A DNA stretch of 64,000 bases from Planctomycetota bacterium (lineage in GTDB: Bacteria; Planctomycetota; Planctomycetia; Planctomycetales; Planctomycetaceae): contig JAEZFD010000072.1 of the NCBI GenBank assembly GCA_023417655.1, positions 62,001 to 126,000 on the forward strand, given 5' to 3'. Shown here piece after piece: positions 28,126 to 36,645 of this stretch. Each line of letters begins with the position of its first letter. Position 1 is the first letter of the stretch. A program made the position numbers and the translations under genes. The notes below the pieces were generated by a model. The model did no database searches and was not told the origin of the DNA. It saw only the letters and a program-made list of their open reading frames with translations.

Positions 28126-28917
28126 CTATTGACAGCAGGGGCAGACTTCAGGGATCAGCAGTTGCAGGGTCGCTGTATAGTTGGTGGTCTCGAAATCTGG
28201 GCCGGTTTCTTCGGGGTTCTTATGGTGGGCAACGATCAGGTAGCGGTCGCCGGTCTTGGGGGTGAATGAGGCTTCTCCCTGTGCGTTTGTCTTGCGTTCA
28301 TAGGTTTCGTCGAAACCTTCTTTCAGCGGGGTTCCCTGTGGGATGAAGGAGACGGTTGCCCCTTCCAGCGGTTTACCATGCAGCAGCAGTTTGACCTCAA
28401 TCGGCATGCCAGGTCCGGTGAAGAGGACTGGATGGGAAACAGGGACCAGTTCGAAGGGATGCCCCAGCGGTTCTTTCCAGCCTTCTCCGATGTCCTTTAA
28501 CTGGTCCAGTTGAACACCGGCAAGAAAGTAGGTCTTTCCGCTCTTCAGTGACCGGGCCGACTTCCCGTGCTTCACGACGCGATCGAACTTGTGAGCCACT
28601 CCGTAAGTTCCGGCGAATGGTGCGACGAACTTGGCTGTCCAGTAGCCTTCGTTGGGGGCGTAGCCCTTGTCGATCAGCTGCGGCAGCAGGTCGAACTTGA
28701 TTCCATTGGGCATCAGGAGATCAAGCGTGCAGCCATCGAGCTGGACTTTGCTGGCAAGTTTGAAGTCACGATGTTCATTTCCGTGGTTTCCCAATCGCAG
28801 ATCCACGAAGACTGCGTCGCCGGTGCGAATGACGCTGGTATTCGTCTCAACCCAGGTGTCGTGAGCCAGTACCGGAGTAGGCAGGCACAGCAGACAGAGG
28901 AGCAGGGGGAGTCGCAT
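28126..28917 (-). CDS. DUF4198-type secreted protein
   Basis: 263 residues from the ATG at 28917, which opens a clean signal peptide (RLPLLLCLLCLPTPVLAHDTW). The start of the mature protein with His-Asp-x-W and a beta-rich body (GEASFTPKTGDRYLIVAHHK, typical of the C-terminal Ig-like part) match DUF4198 proteins, which are often found near metal transport genes. The protein ends CPCCQ, a Cys-rich tail that could bind metal. No metal transporter is next to it here. An upstream extension to 29073 would place the signal peptide internally and is rejected. Confidence 0.75.
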   Translation of the reverse strand: MRLPLLLCLLCLPTPVLAHDTWVETNTSVIRTGDAVFVDLRLGNHGNEHRDFKLASKVQLDGCTLDLLMPNGIKFDLLPQLIDKGYAPNEGYWTAKFVAPFAGTYGVAHKFDRVVKHGKSARSLKSGKTYFLAGVQLDQLKDIGEGWKEPLGHPFELVPVSHPVLFTGPGMPIEVKLLLHGKPLEGATVSFIPQGTPLKEGFDETYERKTNAQGEASFTPKTGDRYLIVAHHKNPEETGPDFETTNYTATLQLLIPEVCPCCQ

Positions 28918-29247
28918 GTTGAGAAATCCCGTGAGGCATGAGGGAGGAGAACAGGCACAGCGATAGTGCCGCATTCCCCAGCGAATCACAACGGTTCCCA
29001 GCGAATTTCTCCCGGTGAGCAGGGTACGATAGACCAAACTGTGGCGACCTGCCAAAATCCGCACAGCCGCCAATCACGGACGCAGACTCGCCCGGAAATT
29101 ACCGGACAAGTCTGATCTTCCGAACACGCCGGGCGGGTGACGTGTCTGCCTGCGGTATCTACTGAATGCAGTGCCCGGTGAATGCGGTGTTGCCATTCCC
29201 CTGAATCAGGTCCGTCTTCCGTCGGCCACCTTTTCGAAATCGCTTCT
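28918..29247. other. Divergent intergenic region
   Basis: 330 bases between the DUF4198 gene and hisC, which point away from each other. It must contain promoters for both. No gene, hairpin or clear promoter boxes stand out. Confidence 0.4.
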
Positions 29248-30336
29248 ATGTCCCTGTTTCGCCCTGACGTCGACAAACTTCACGGTTACGTTCCCGGAGA
29301 ACAGCCCCAGGAATCAGGCTGGGTCAAACTCAATACCAACGAGAACCCGTATCCTCCGTCTCCTGCTGTGCTTGAGGCGGTGACACGCGTCGCCAAAGAC
29401 CGGCTTCAGATTTATCCGGACCCACTCGGTCGCAGTTTCTGTCGCGCGGCCTCCGAGGTTCTTGGCGTTGATCCGGAGTGGATTTTCCCGGCGAACGGCA
29501 GCGATGAGAATCTGACGATTCTGGTGCGGACCTTCGCCGACAAAAGCGATCTGATCTCCTATCCGTATCCCAGCTATGTCCTCTACGAGACACTGGCGGA
29601 AATTCAGGGAACCCGGCATGCCCGGCTGCGGCTGAATCCCGACTGGTCGTGGAACCGGAAGCTGAACCGGCCGCTCATCGAGCAGTCGAAGATGCTCTTT
29701 GTTCCGAATCCGAATTCGCCCTCAGGCAACCGCTGGGACGACGAAACCATTCTGTCACTGGTTCCGCCACGGGGAGTCCTCGTTCTCGATGAAGCGTATG
29801 GCGACTTCGCTGATGAACCCCATCAAATGCAGCTGCTGAAAGGGGAGCAGGGGAAACAGATCATTGTGACCCGCACCTTCAGCAAGTCCTACAGTATGGC
29901 TGGAGTGCGATTCGGTTTCGCTGTAGCTCACCCTGACAATGTCGCTGGCATGCAGAAAGTGAAGGACAGCTATAACTGCGACGCACTGTCGCTGGCCGCA
30001 GCCGAAGCCGCAATTCGCGATCAGGCGTGGATGCTTGAGAACCGCCGCAAGATCATCGCGACACGCCAACGTCTTTCGGCCGCACTGGTCGAACTCGGGT
30101 TCGATATCGTTCCGAGCCAGAGCAACTTCGTCTGGTCAACTCACCCACAACGCAGCCATGAAGAGATCTATCTTGCTCTGAAGGCCCGCAAGATCCTGAT
30201 CCGGTACATGAAGTTCCCGCACGCACTGCCTGAGACTGACGAGAATCCGACAGGACTTCTTGACGGCATTCGGATCACGGTCGGAACGGACGCCCAGATC
30301 GATACGCTGCTGGGCGCCCTGAAAGAGATCGTCTGA
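29248..30336 (+). CDS. hisC: HisC, histidinol-phosphate aminotransferase
   Basis: 362 residues from the ATG at 29248. It is a fold-type I PLP enzyme: VKLNTNENPYPPSP at the N-terminus is the HisC hallmark, NPNSPSGN binds the cofactor, LDEAYGDF follows, and the PLP lysine lies in TFSKSYSMAGVRFG. It converts imidazole-acetol phosphate to histidinol phosphate in histidine synthesis. It is followed 58 bases later by hisB, which supports the role over other class II aminotransferases. Confidence 0.94.
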   Translation: MSLFRPDVDKLHGYVPGEQPQESGWVKLNTNENPYPPSPAVLEAVTRVAKDRLQIYPDPLGRSFCRAASEVLGVDPEWIFPANGSDENLTILVRTFADKSDLISYPYPSYVLYETLAEIQGTRHARLRLNPDWSWNRKLNRPLIEQSKMLFVPNPNSPSGNRWDDETILSLVPPRGVLVLDEAYGDFADEPHQMQLLKGEQGKQIIVTRTFSKSYSMAGVRFGFAVAHPDNVAGMQKVKDSYNCDALSLAAAEAAIRDQAWMLENRRKIIATRQRLSAALVELGFDIVPSQSNFVWSTHPQRSHEEIYLALKARKILIRYMKFPHALPETDENPTGLLDGIRITVGTDAQIDTLLGALKEIV

Positions 30337-30394
30337 GCCGGCTGCCACGTTCCCCTGCCAATTCACATTCTCCGAGCCGATTGAGATTGCCCTG

Positions 30395-30988
30395 ATGACT
30401 GCTCCGCGGACTGCCACCATTCAACGTACGACCGGTGAAACGAAGATCTCACTCTCCCTGAACCTCGACGGGACAGGGCAGGCGGATATCCAGACAGGCG
30501 TCGGTTTCTTCAACCACATGCTGACACTGTTCGCGAAGCATGGGCTGTTCGACCTGACGATCCATGCCGAAGGGGATCTCGACGTCGATCAGCACCACAC
30601 CGTGGAAGACACTGGAATCGTGCTGGGACAGGCCATTCGTCAGGCGGTCGGAGACAAGGCCGGTATCGTCCGTTACGGATCGATGTCGCTGCCCATGGAA
30701 GACACGCTGGTCACCTCGGCACTGGATCTGAGCGGCCGATACTGGTTCGTCGACAAGTTCCAGTTCCCCACGGAAAAGATCGGGGAGTTCGACTCTCAGC
30801 TCGTCGAGGTCTTCTGGCAGGCTGTGGCGGCCAATGCCTTGATGAATCTGCATGTCGTGCTCCACCACGGGCACAACAGTCACCACATCTCGGAGGCGAT
30901 CTTCAAAGCGACCGCCCGGGCGTTGCGGCAGGCGATCGTCGTCGATCCTCGGCAGACAGGCGTCCCCTCGTCCAAAGGGGTGCTGTAA
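30395..30988 (+). CDS. hisB: HisB, imidazoleglycerol-phosphate dehydratase
   Basis: 197 residues, the typical length of the single-domain enzyme. Metal-binding histidine motifs are visible: VGFFNHMLTLFAKHG, DLDVDQHHTVEDTGIVLG and HHGHNSHHISEAIFKA. It catalyses the step directly before HisC in histidine synthesis and is encoded right after it. There is no phosphatase domain, so histidinol-phosphate phosphatase is encoded elsewhere. Confidence 0.96.
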   Translation: MTAPRTATIQRTTGETKISLSLNLDGTGQADIQTGVGFFNHMLTLFAKHGLFDLTIHAEGDLDVDQHHTVEDTGIVLGQAIRQAVGDKAGIVRYGSMSLPMEDTLVTSALDLSGRYWFVDKFQFPTEKIGEFDSQLVEVFWQAVAANALMNLHVVLHHGHNSHHISEAIFKATARALRQAIVVDPRQTGVPSSKGVL

Positions 30989-31029
30989 GCAGGTGAAGTG
31001 ATTCGGAACTCGTGATTCGACATTCGTTG

Positions 31030-32094
31030 TTAGAGCGGAGTCGAATCACTTTTCAGGAACTCTCGCAACACGACGGTGGCGTAAGAGCCGCTCGGCAGGG
31101 TGAACGCCAGTCGAGTTCCGGCTGGCTCTGAGTTCACCTGCAGATCGCCAGGCCAGAGGAGTAGGGGACGCCGCGCACCGGACGTGAGTTTTGAATACTC
31201 CCGGAAGTGATCGAGCGTGAGCCCGGCCGACTCCAGAACCTGTTGTTCCAGTTCCAACGGTCGTCCGGTTGGTTGCTTCATCTTCGGTCCGAACAATGGA
31301 CCTGTCACCACGGTTTCTCGTTCGGTGAACCGCTGCTGCTCTCGTTCTACCTCTTCGGCGATGAAGGCCCCGCCCGAGGCCGTCACCTGCATGATGTCGC
31401 CGGCCTGCACTTGATGCAGCCATCCCTGTTCAAGCCGGGTCGACAACACCGTGTTGAACAAGGCGGACTGAGCCGCCGAGAGTGCCAGTCGCAACAGGAA
31501 TTTGCGACGCTGTGGAGCGATGTCGCGAGGGGAGGTCTCTTTCTTCAGGAGGGCAAAGCCCAGATTCGCGGTCTCGCCATCGATCCCGAATCGCTGCTCA
31601 CCGAAATAATTGGGGACGCCGTTTGCCTGAACTGATTCCGCAATTTGTCGGGCGATCTCTGCCGACTCTTCCGCGTTTCCCTCTTCGGAACGAATAAGAA
31701 TCTCAAACCGGTTCCCTTTGAGATGCCCCGTCTTCAGCTTGTTCCCATGACGTTTCGAGTCCAGCACCTGAATGGCCGGCGTCTCGATCTGACTGATTGC
31801 AGACTCGCAGGTCGCAGGAACCGAGACCCATTGCCGGGTGATGGCGCGACGATCTTTCAGGCCTGCCATTCCGATTTCATCCCGCTTGATTCCCAATGAT
31901 CGGGCGAGATGTCCCGTCAGAAACTCGGCTGAGATGTCGCGTTTCTGGATGAACAGAAACAGGTGCTCTCCCTCTCCGCTGGGAAGATAGGCTGGGATTT
32001 CTTCGACGATGAAATCTTCAGGCTCCGCCTTGATCTGGCCGACCAGTGTCAGGGAAGGGGACGACAGCATCGGCAACGGATTCGGGGGAGACAT
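31030..32094 (-). CDS. truD: TruD, tRNA pseudouridine(13) synthase
   Basis: 354 residues. FIVEEIPAYLPSGEGEHLFLFIQKRD is the N-terminal TruD block, and the catalytic aspartate lies in GMAGLKDRRAITRQW. GNRFEILIRS-type and PNYFGEQRFGIDGET segments follow. It makes pseudouridine 13 in tRNA-Glu. It is convergent with hisB. No ribosome binding site is evident at the ATG, and a second ATG eight codons in is equally possible. Confidence 0.93.
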   Translation of the reverse strand: MSPPNPLPMLSSPSLTLVGQIKAEPEDFIVEEIPAYLPSGEGEHLFLFIQKRDISAEFLTGHLARSLGIKRDEIGMAGLKDRRAITRQWVSVPATCESAISQIETPAIQVLDSKRHGNKLKTGHLKGNRFEILIRSEEGNAEESAEIARQIAESVQANGVPNYFGEQRFGIDGETANLGFALLKKETSPRDIAPQRRKFLLRLALSAAQSALFNTVLSTRLEQGWLHQVQAGDIMQVTASGGAFIAEEVEREQQRFTERETVVTGPLFGPKMKQPTGRPLELEQQVLESAGLTLDHFREYSKLTSGARRPLLLWPGDLQVNSEPAGTRLAFTLPSGSYATVVLREFLKSDSTPL

Positions 32095-32406
32095 TATGGA
32101 CTCGATGAGACGTCAGAAGTTCAGAAGAGAAGGGATTCTATCGTGGCCCCGGGCATCTCGCGAACGCCGGCGCAAAGAACGGCCATGCGAAAGGTTCTGA
32201 AGGAGGTCAATGCGAACCGGTCCTCGGAGGTCTTGCAGACACCTTGAAGTTTTCTTCAAACGTCCCATAAACACCAGTTGATTCAATTGTGCGTGGGGGT
32301 TAGGCTTGAGTGAATTCACAAATTCGAAGCCGTCTTCGACAGTCTCTTCTTGATCTGCCCTTTGTTCTCGGTCTCTGATTCCTCACTCTTTGCTGGCGAG
32401 GGTCGA
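32095..32406. other. Divergent region between truD and a DUF1559 gene
   Basis: 312 bases. It contains a perfect small inverted repeat, TTGAAG-TTTT-CTTCAA (32244-32259). Its left arm, with CATAAA sixteen bases further on, gives a weak -35/-10 candidate for the plus-strand gene. No coding sequence is recognised. Confidence 0.4.
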
Positions 32407-33480
32407 ATGAAGTCTCACGCTCGTGGTTTCACACTGATTGAATTGTTGGTCGTCATTGCAATTATCGCCGTTCTGATCGCATTGCTTCTGCCGGCCGTCC
32501 AACAGGCGCGAGAATCTGCCCGTCGTACGCAGTGTAAGAATCAGTTAAAGCAACTTGGTCTGGCACTTCATAATTATGAAGGAACACACGGCAGATTACC
32601 GGCAGGCTGTGCCTATGCCGGCTTTCCACGGGGAGGCGCCGGGACGCATAGTTTCGGTCCAAGCTATATCGCCATGCTGCTCCCCTATCTGGAGCAGTCC
32701 GCCGCATACAACTCCATGACATGGAATGGGAAATCGCCCGGATATGTCGGTGAGGCTACTCCAAGTGCGGGGAACCAGAATGCAGCCGCGGCAATCGGGG
32801 CCCGTCCACCGACGCTCTGTCCTTCCATGGTTGTGTTCTCCGCCCAGACTTCGCGGGAGCAGATCAATGTGTATGCGGGAATCGCCGGGGCAGCGGAACC
32901 GGTGACCTTCACGGAGTCCCGGATCTATACAACCACATCCGGAACTTCCACTGGAGTTGCCATGCAAAGCGGAGGAGGAATGCTTCCGCCGAATGTCTGG
33001 GTGAAGTTCGGAACAGTGACAGATGGCCTGAGTAATACTCTTGCCATCGGGGAACAGGGGGGCTCGCTCCCCCGACTGGATGGGGCAAGGAATTACCTGT
33101 TCGCAAGTGAATATGCCAAGTCGGATGGCGCGACCAATGTCGTTGGATATCTGATGGGGACGCGAATGGCCGGCGCTCCACCTTATTGCGATCCCGCCTG
33201 CGGCACGACAGGCAACAATGATGGTTGCGATGCTGATCCACGCTTCTTTAATGTGACAACAATTCGATATCGCCCAAATCAAGGACCATTCGCGAATCAG
33301 GTGTTCCCAGGGATGTCGAGTACGCACGGCCTGAATAACCCGCTGATCTCAATGCATTCAGGTGGCGTTCAAGTCTGCATGGGAGATGGATCCGTTCGCT
33401 TTATCACAGAGAACATGGATCTCGAAACACTGAAACGGTTGGCGACTCGCGACGACGGACAACCGGTTCCCGAATTCTAG
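32407..33480 (+). CDS. DUF1559 pseudopilin-like protein (copy 1)
   Basis: 357 residues from the ATG at 32407 (GAGGG four to five bases upstream). A type IV prepilin-like signal RGFTLIELLVVIAIIAVLIA has the cleavage site after Gly and Glu5 of the mature protein. LLPAVQQARESARRTQCKNQ, the conserved helix of the family, follows. The globular part is Gly/Asn/Ser-rich with paired cysteines (YCDPACG). The C-terminus has the H-X9-DG motif: His, then SGGVQVCMG, then DGSVRFI. Planctomycetes encode dozens of these; function is unknown, probably envelope-attached pseudopilins. A small lipoprotein gene follows 208 bases later. Confidence 0.93.
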   Translation: MKSHARGFTLIELLVVIAIIAVLIALLLPAVQQARESARRTQCKNQLKQLGLALHNYEGTHGRLPAGCAYAGFPRGGAGTHSFGPSYIAMLLPYLEQSAAYNSMTWNGKSPGYVGEATPSAGNQNAAAAIGARPPTLCPSMVVFSAQTSREQINVYAGIAGAAEPVTFTESRIYTTTSGTSTGVAMQSGGGMLPPNVWVKFGTVTDGLSNTLAIGEQGGSLPRLDGARNYLFASEYAKSDGATNVVGYLMGTRMAGAPPYCDPACGTTGNNDGCDADPRFFNVTTIRYRPNQGPFANQVFPGMSSTHGLNNPLISMHSGGVQVCMGDGSVRFITENMDLETLKRLATRDDGQPVPEF

Positions 33481-33486
33481 GTTCGG

Positions 33487-33560
33487 TCGCTCTACGCGAT
33501 GCTCGCGCCTTGATCTCCGAAAGACCTGATCCCACGTCGGGGAGACGGGCAGGCGAAAAA
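33487..33560 (+). repeat. Copy B of a dispersed palindromic repeat
   Basis: Starts CGCTCTACGCGATGCTCGCGC and ends ACGGGCAGGCGAAAAA. It aligns along its length with the copy at 50393-50471, with about ten bases missing in the middle. It lies between a DUF1559 gene and its lipoprotein partner. Confidence 0.5.
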
Positions 33561-33688
33561 GTAAAATGGTTTCAAGGCCACGCACTTGGCTTCATGCGGC
33601 GCCCTTTAGCTTGACTCTCTCAACAGGGGCGGCCTGCTATTTCGATCTGTCAGGTTCGTCAGGGACAAATGCTGTGAAAGATTCAGGA

Positions 33689-34192
33689 ATGCACCCTCGG
33701 TTCCCCGAGATTTCGATTCGCCCCGCTGATTCGCAAAAGATCCGGTGCAATTTGAGGCTTTGCCTGGTGCTGTTACTGGCAGTCGGTTTCACTTCCTGCA
33801 GTCAGAAGTTTGACTATGGCCAGACAGGCAAGGTCAGTGGAACTTTAAGCTGCGACGGTCAGCCGCTCGCACCGGGGCATGCCGTCGTTTTCATGGAGCC
33901 CCTGAAAGGCTTTCTCGCATTTGGTCTGACAGATGAAGCGGGACGGTTTCAGGTGAACTCCTGGAACTCCGGAAACCTGCCTGTCGGAACCTATCAGGTG
34001 CAGATTGCGCCGCCCGGTGAAAACACCCCTTCGAAGGAGGACAAAGATATTTCTTTCGAACAGGCAGGTTCCAAGACGGACCGGTCGAAGCCCCGTTATC
34101 ACAAACGATATGAGAGTCACCTGACCAGTCAGATCTCGAAGGAAGTTGTCGCGGGCTCGAATGATTTCAAAATTGAGATCACCTCTAAATGA
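33689..34192 (+). CDS. Small lipoprotein paired with DUF1559 copy 1
   Basis: 167 residues from the ATG at 33689; the start is uncertain and could lie further upstream. A lipobox is visible: LCLVLLLAVGFTSC, with the modified Cys near residue 37. The mature part is a beta-rich domain of the carboxypeptidase-regulatory/transthyretin-like type (VSGTLSCDGQPLAPGHAVVFMEP, FGLTDEAGRFQVNSW, LPVGTYQVQIAPP). It is therefore a membrane-anchored lipoprotein facing the periplasm. It follows a DUF1559 gene, as three other lipoproteins in this window do. Confidence 0.75.
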   Translation: MHPRFPEISIRPADSQKIRCNLRLCLVLLLAVGFTSCSQKFDYGQTGKVSGTLSCDGQPLAPGHAVVFMEPLKGFLAFGLTDEAGRFQVNSWNSGNLPVGTYQVQIAPPGENTPSKEDKDISFEQAGSKTDRSKPRYHKRYESHLTSQISKEVVAGSNDFKIEITSK

Positions 34193-34677
34193 GATTCGAT
34201 GCGACAGAATCGTTCCTGTGCGACGATTCAGGGGTCTTCTGAGCTCTCTTCAAATTCGCTAAGCACACTCCCACGCTTCCCCGGTGCTATTCACCTCTCC
34301 ACCTCGTTCTACACGCTTCTCGCTTATCCGGTTGACCGAACGCTCGATGGCTTCCTAGCGCAGTGTCGCTGATCGGAATGAGCCCTGCATTTGAAATAAC
34401 CTTGCAGGGACGAAGCCTGTCGTGATCTCCTGCTGAAGGCTGCGATCCTCACAGCAGTTCTGGGGCGTCGTCGCATTTCTAAGCGCTAAGTCAGCGTTCA
34501 TATGCGATTGATAAACAGGATTCATGAAAACGCTTTTCGGTGGAACATTTTTGTTGACAAAATGATTCACCGGGGACCATAGTGGCTTCCTTGATGTCAT
34601 GGGACATCATCGGTGATATTTCCATTCATCATCTGATTGCGTTCGCAAGTTCACACCTTCTTCTCATGAGGCCACCC
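34193..34677. other. Intergenic region upstream of DUF1559 copy 2
   Basis: 485 bases with no recognised gene. The last 130 bases carry the promoter described separately; the rest shows nothing I can name. Confidence 0.45.
34554..34583 (+). promoter_or_regulatory. Likely sigma-70-type promoter of DUF1559 copy 2
   Basis: Perfect -35 box TTGACA (34554-34559), 18-base spacer, -10 box CATAGT (34578-34583, four of six). The predicted start of transcription lies about 90 bases before the ATG. The -35 box sits in CATTTTTGTT, a ten-base string that also occurs upstream of DUF1559 copy 3. Confidence 0.5.
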
Positions 34678-35790
34678 ATGCGTGACAGCGGCTATTCCTG
34701 CGCACACAGGAAACGAATTTACGCGTTCACACTGATCGAATTGCTGGTGGTTATCGCAATTATTGCAGTGCTGATTGCACTCCTGTTGCCTGCCGTGCAA
34801 CAAGCTCGGGAAGCCGCTCGTCGCTCCAATTGCAAGAACTCTTTGAAGCAGATTGGAATCGCACTCCATAACTACGTCGATACACACGGTGTTTTCCCCT
34901 ATGCCGGGGGCGGAACCGGAGGGGCCTCACGCAGTGGAGCCAACGCGTCGAATTTCAACGAAGGAAGCGGGTTCATTGTCCTGCTCCCCTATATCGAGCA
35001 GTCGGCACTGTATAACGAAATCGCTTCCAAGCAGACTCATGCCGGAATCACTTATCAGGAATTTGGCCCGTCCGCCGTTGCCGGTGTTAACACTCCCTAT
35101 GTTCCATTTCAAAGGCGGATTTCACTGCTGATGTGCCCGTCATCAATCCCCAGCACCCATGCGTTTGGCCCGACCAATTATGGATTCTCGCATGGAGATT
35201 CCTCTTACAATACGAAGAGCGCGACGCTCGTGAGGGGACTGTTCGGATACCAGACTCGGCGGTCGTTCGCCGATATCCGGGATGGCTCCAGCAATACCGT
35301 CGCGATGGGGGAAATTGCTTCTCAGGGAGCCGATGACAAAGCCGTTCCAGGAATGGGAACTTACCGCACAGCGGAGACGACGAGTGATCAGACGATGGTC
35401 AACTCCCCAATCGCGTGTCTGGCGCTCATCGCCGGCTCTCCCGGCCGATTCCCCGCAACAACTCTGACGGGCGCTTGGCGGGGGCAGGCCTGGGCCAGCG
35501 GAGCAGCCGGGCAATCAGGTGTGAATACCATTCTTCCACCGAACTCCCCGGCCTGCATGACCTCGACCACGTGGACCGACAATAATCGCGGGCAACTCCC
35601 CGTGACCAGTCTCCACCCAGGAGGCGCACACGTCCTCATGGCTGACGGTGCAGTGCGGCTTGTCAGCGAAAACATCGACACTGGGAATCTGTCGACCACC
35701 GACATCAGGACGCTTGGCGGCGCAAGTCCCTATGGAATCTGGGGGGCACTCGGTTCCATCTCCGGCGGAGAAATCATCGGAGACTTTTAG
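34678..35790 (+). CDS. DUF1559 pseudopilin-like protein (copy 2)
   Basis: 370 residues. The ATG at 34678 has TGAGG six bases upstream. A polar leader of about 17 residues precedes the prepilin-like segment FTLIELLVVIAIIAVLIALLL, and QQAREAARRSNCKNSLKQIG continues the conserved helix. The large domain includes the DIRDGSSNTVAMGEIAS motif seen in all copies. The C-terminus carries H-X9-DG (His, PGGAHVLMA, DGAVRLVSENID) and ends G-EIIGDF, as copy 4 does. A lipoprotein gene follows 221 bases downstream. Probably inner-membrane anchored and cleaved by a prepilin peptidase encoded elsewhere. Confidence 0.93.
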   Translation: MRDSGYSCAHRKRIYAFTLIELLVVIAIIAVLIALLLPAVQQAREAARRSNCKNSLKQIGIALHNYVDTHGVFPYAGGGTGGASRSGANASNFNEGSGFIVLLPYIEQSALYNEIASKQTHAGITYQEFGPSAVAGVNTPYVPFQRRISLLMCPSSIPSTHAFGPTNYGFSHGDSSYNTKSATLVRGLFGYQTRRSFADIRDGSSNTVAMGEIASQGADDKAVPGMGTYRTAETTSDQTMVNSPIACLALIAGSPGRFPATTLTGAWRGQAWASGAAGQSGVNTILPPNSPACMTSTTWTDNNRGQLPVTSLHPGGAHVLMADGAVRLVSENIDTGNLSTTDIRTLGGASPYGIWGALGSISGGEIIGDF

Positions 35791-36011
35791 AACTGTTGCT
35801 TTTCTGCCCATTCGCTAAGCGGGAGCAGCTGGCCGGGTTGTATGCACAGGGAATCGATTTCTCATGTGAACCGATGCCGTGGAACTCCTCGCGGAATCAC
35901 CACACTGTAATCGTTCTCGATCGCCAGGGGGCCGTTGATTGGCAGGGCTTCCTCTGCGGTCGAGATCTGCCACAACTGATTTTCCCTTGTATCTGGATGT
36001 CAGGTTTTTCC

Positions 36012-36488
36012 ATGAAAGTCATGTTGTCAAAACAAGTGATCATTCCATTTTGTCTAATGATGGTCTCATGCAGTGGTGGCGTGGAAGATAAATGGAGTGC
36101 GTCACGGCCGAAGCCGGTGAAGGCAGGTGGAGTCGTGACTTATCAGGGAGCTCCTCTCGCTGGAGCCACGATTATTCTGGCGTCGTCAAATCCGAAGCAG
36201 CGTCCGGCGACTTCGATGACGGATTCGTCGGGTTCCTTTCAGTTGATGACTTATCAACCGGGAGACGGGGCAGTGCCGGGTGAATACGGTGTCATTATTA
36301 AAAAGCTGGATGATGGCGGCGCCCCGATTACCGATGGCCCTTCCGATTCCGAACCAGCAGGAAAACCTGCTCCTCTCACGGCGAAGCATGCTCTCCCTGA
36401 GAAATATCTTGATCCGACCGTCAGCAAATTGTCAGCAACGATCAAGAGCGGAGAATCAAATCGCTTGCAGTTCGATCTCAAAGATTGA
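36012..36488 (+). CDS. Small lipoprotein paired with DUF1559 copy 2
   Basis: 158 residues from the ATG at 36012; an ATG at 35997 is equally possible. Signal IPFCLMMVSCSGG has a lipobox with Cys near residue 20. The beta-rich domain has VKAGGVVTYQGAPLAGATIIL, SMTDSSGSFQL and VPGEYGVIIKK, the pattern of carboxypeptidase-regulatory-like lipoproteins. EKYLDPTVSKLSATIKSG near the end is typical for this group. It sits directly downstream of a DUF1559 gene and upstream of a strong terminator, so the two genes probably form one transcription unit. Confidence 0.8.
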   Translation: MKVMLSKQVIIPFCLMMVSCSGGVEDKWSASRPKPVKAGGVVTYQGAPLAGATIILASSNPKQRPATSMTDSSGSFQLMTYQPGDGAVPGEYGVIIKKLDDGGAPITDGPSDSEPAGKPAPLTAKHALPEKYLDPTVSKLSATIKSGESNRLQFDLKD

Positions 36489-36592
36489 AATCGAGATTGA
36501 CCCGAGCCCGCCGGAGCAGGCCATCAGTCCTCTCTTCGGAAAGCGCGGAGCCGACTCCTCCGAAACTTGTCAAAGCTGCCTATTTAAACAGT

Positions 36593-36620
36593 AACGCCCG
36601 CGGATATTTCCGCGGGCGTT
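36593..36620 (+). terminator. Bidirectional terminator hairpin
   Basis: Perfect twelve-base arms AACGCCCGCGGA (36593-36604) and TCCGCGGGCGTT (36609-36620), loop TATT, between convergent genes. T-rich sequence follows on the plus strand (ATTCATTATC) and ACTGTTTAAAT on the minus strand. Confidence 0.85.
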
Positions 36621-36645
36621 ATTCATTATCGAAGTCGGATATTCG

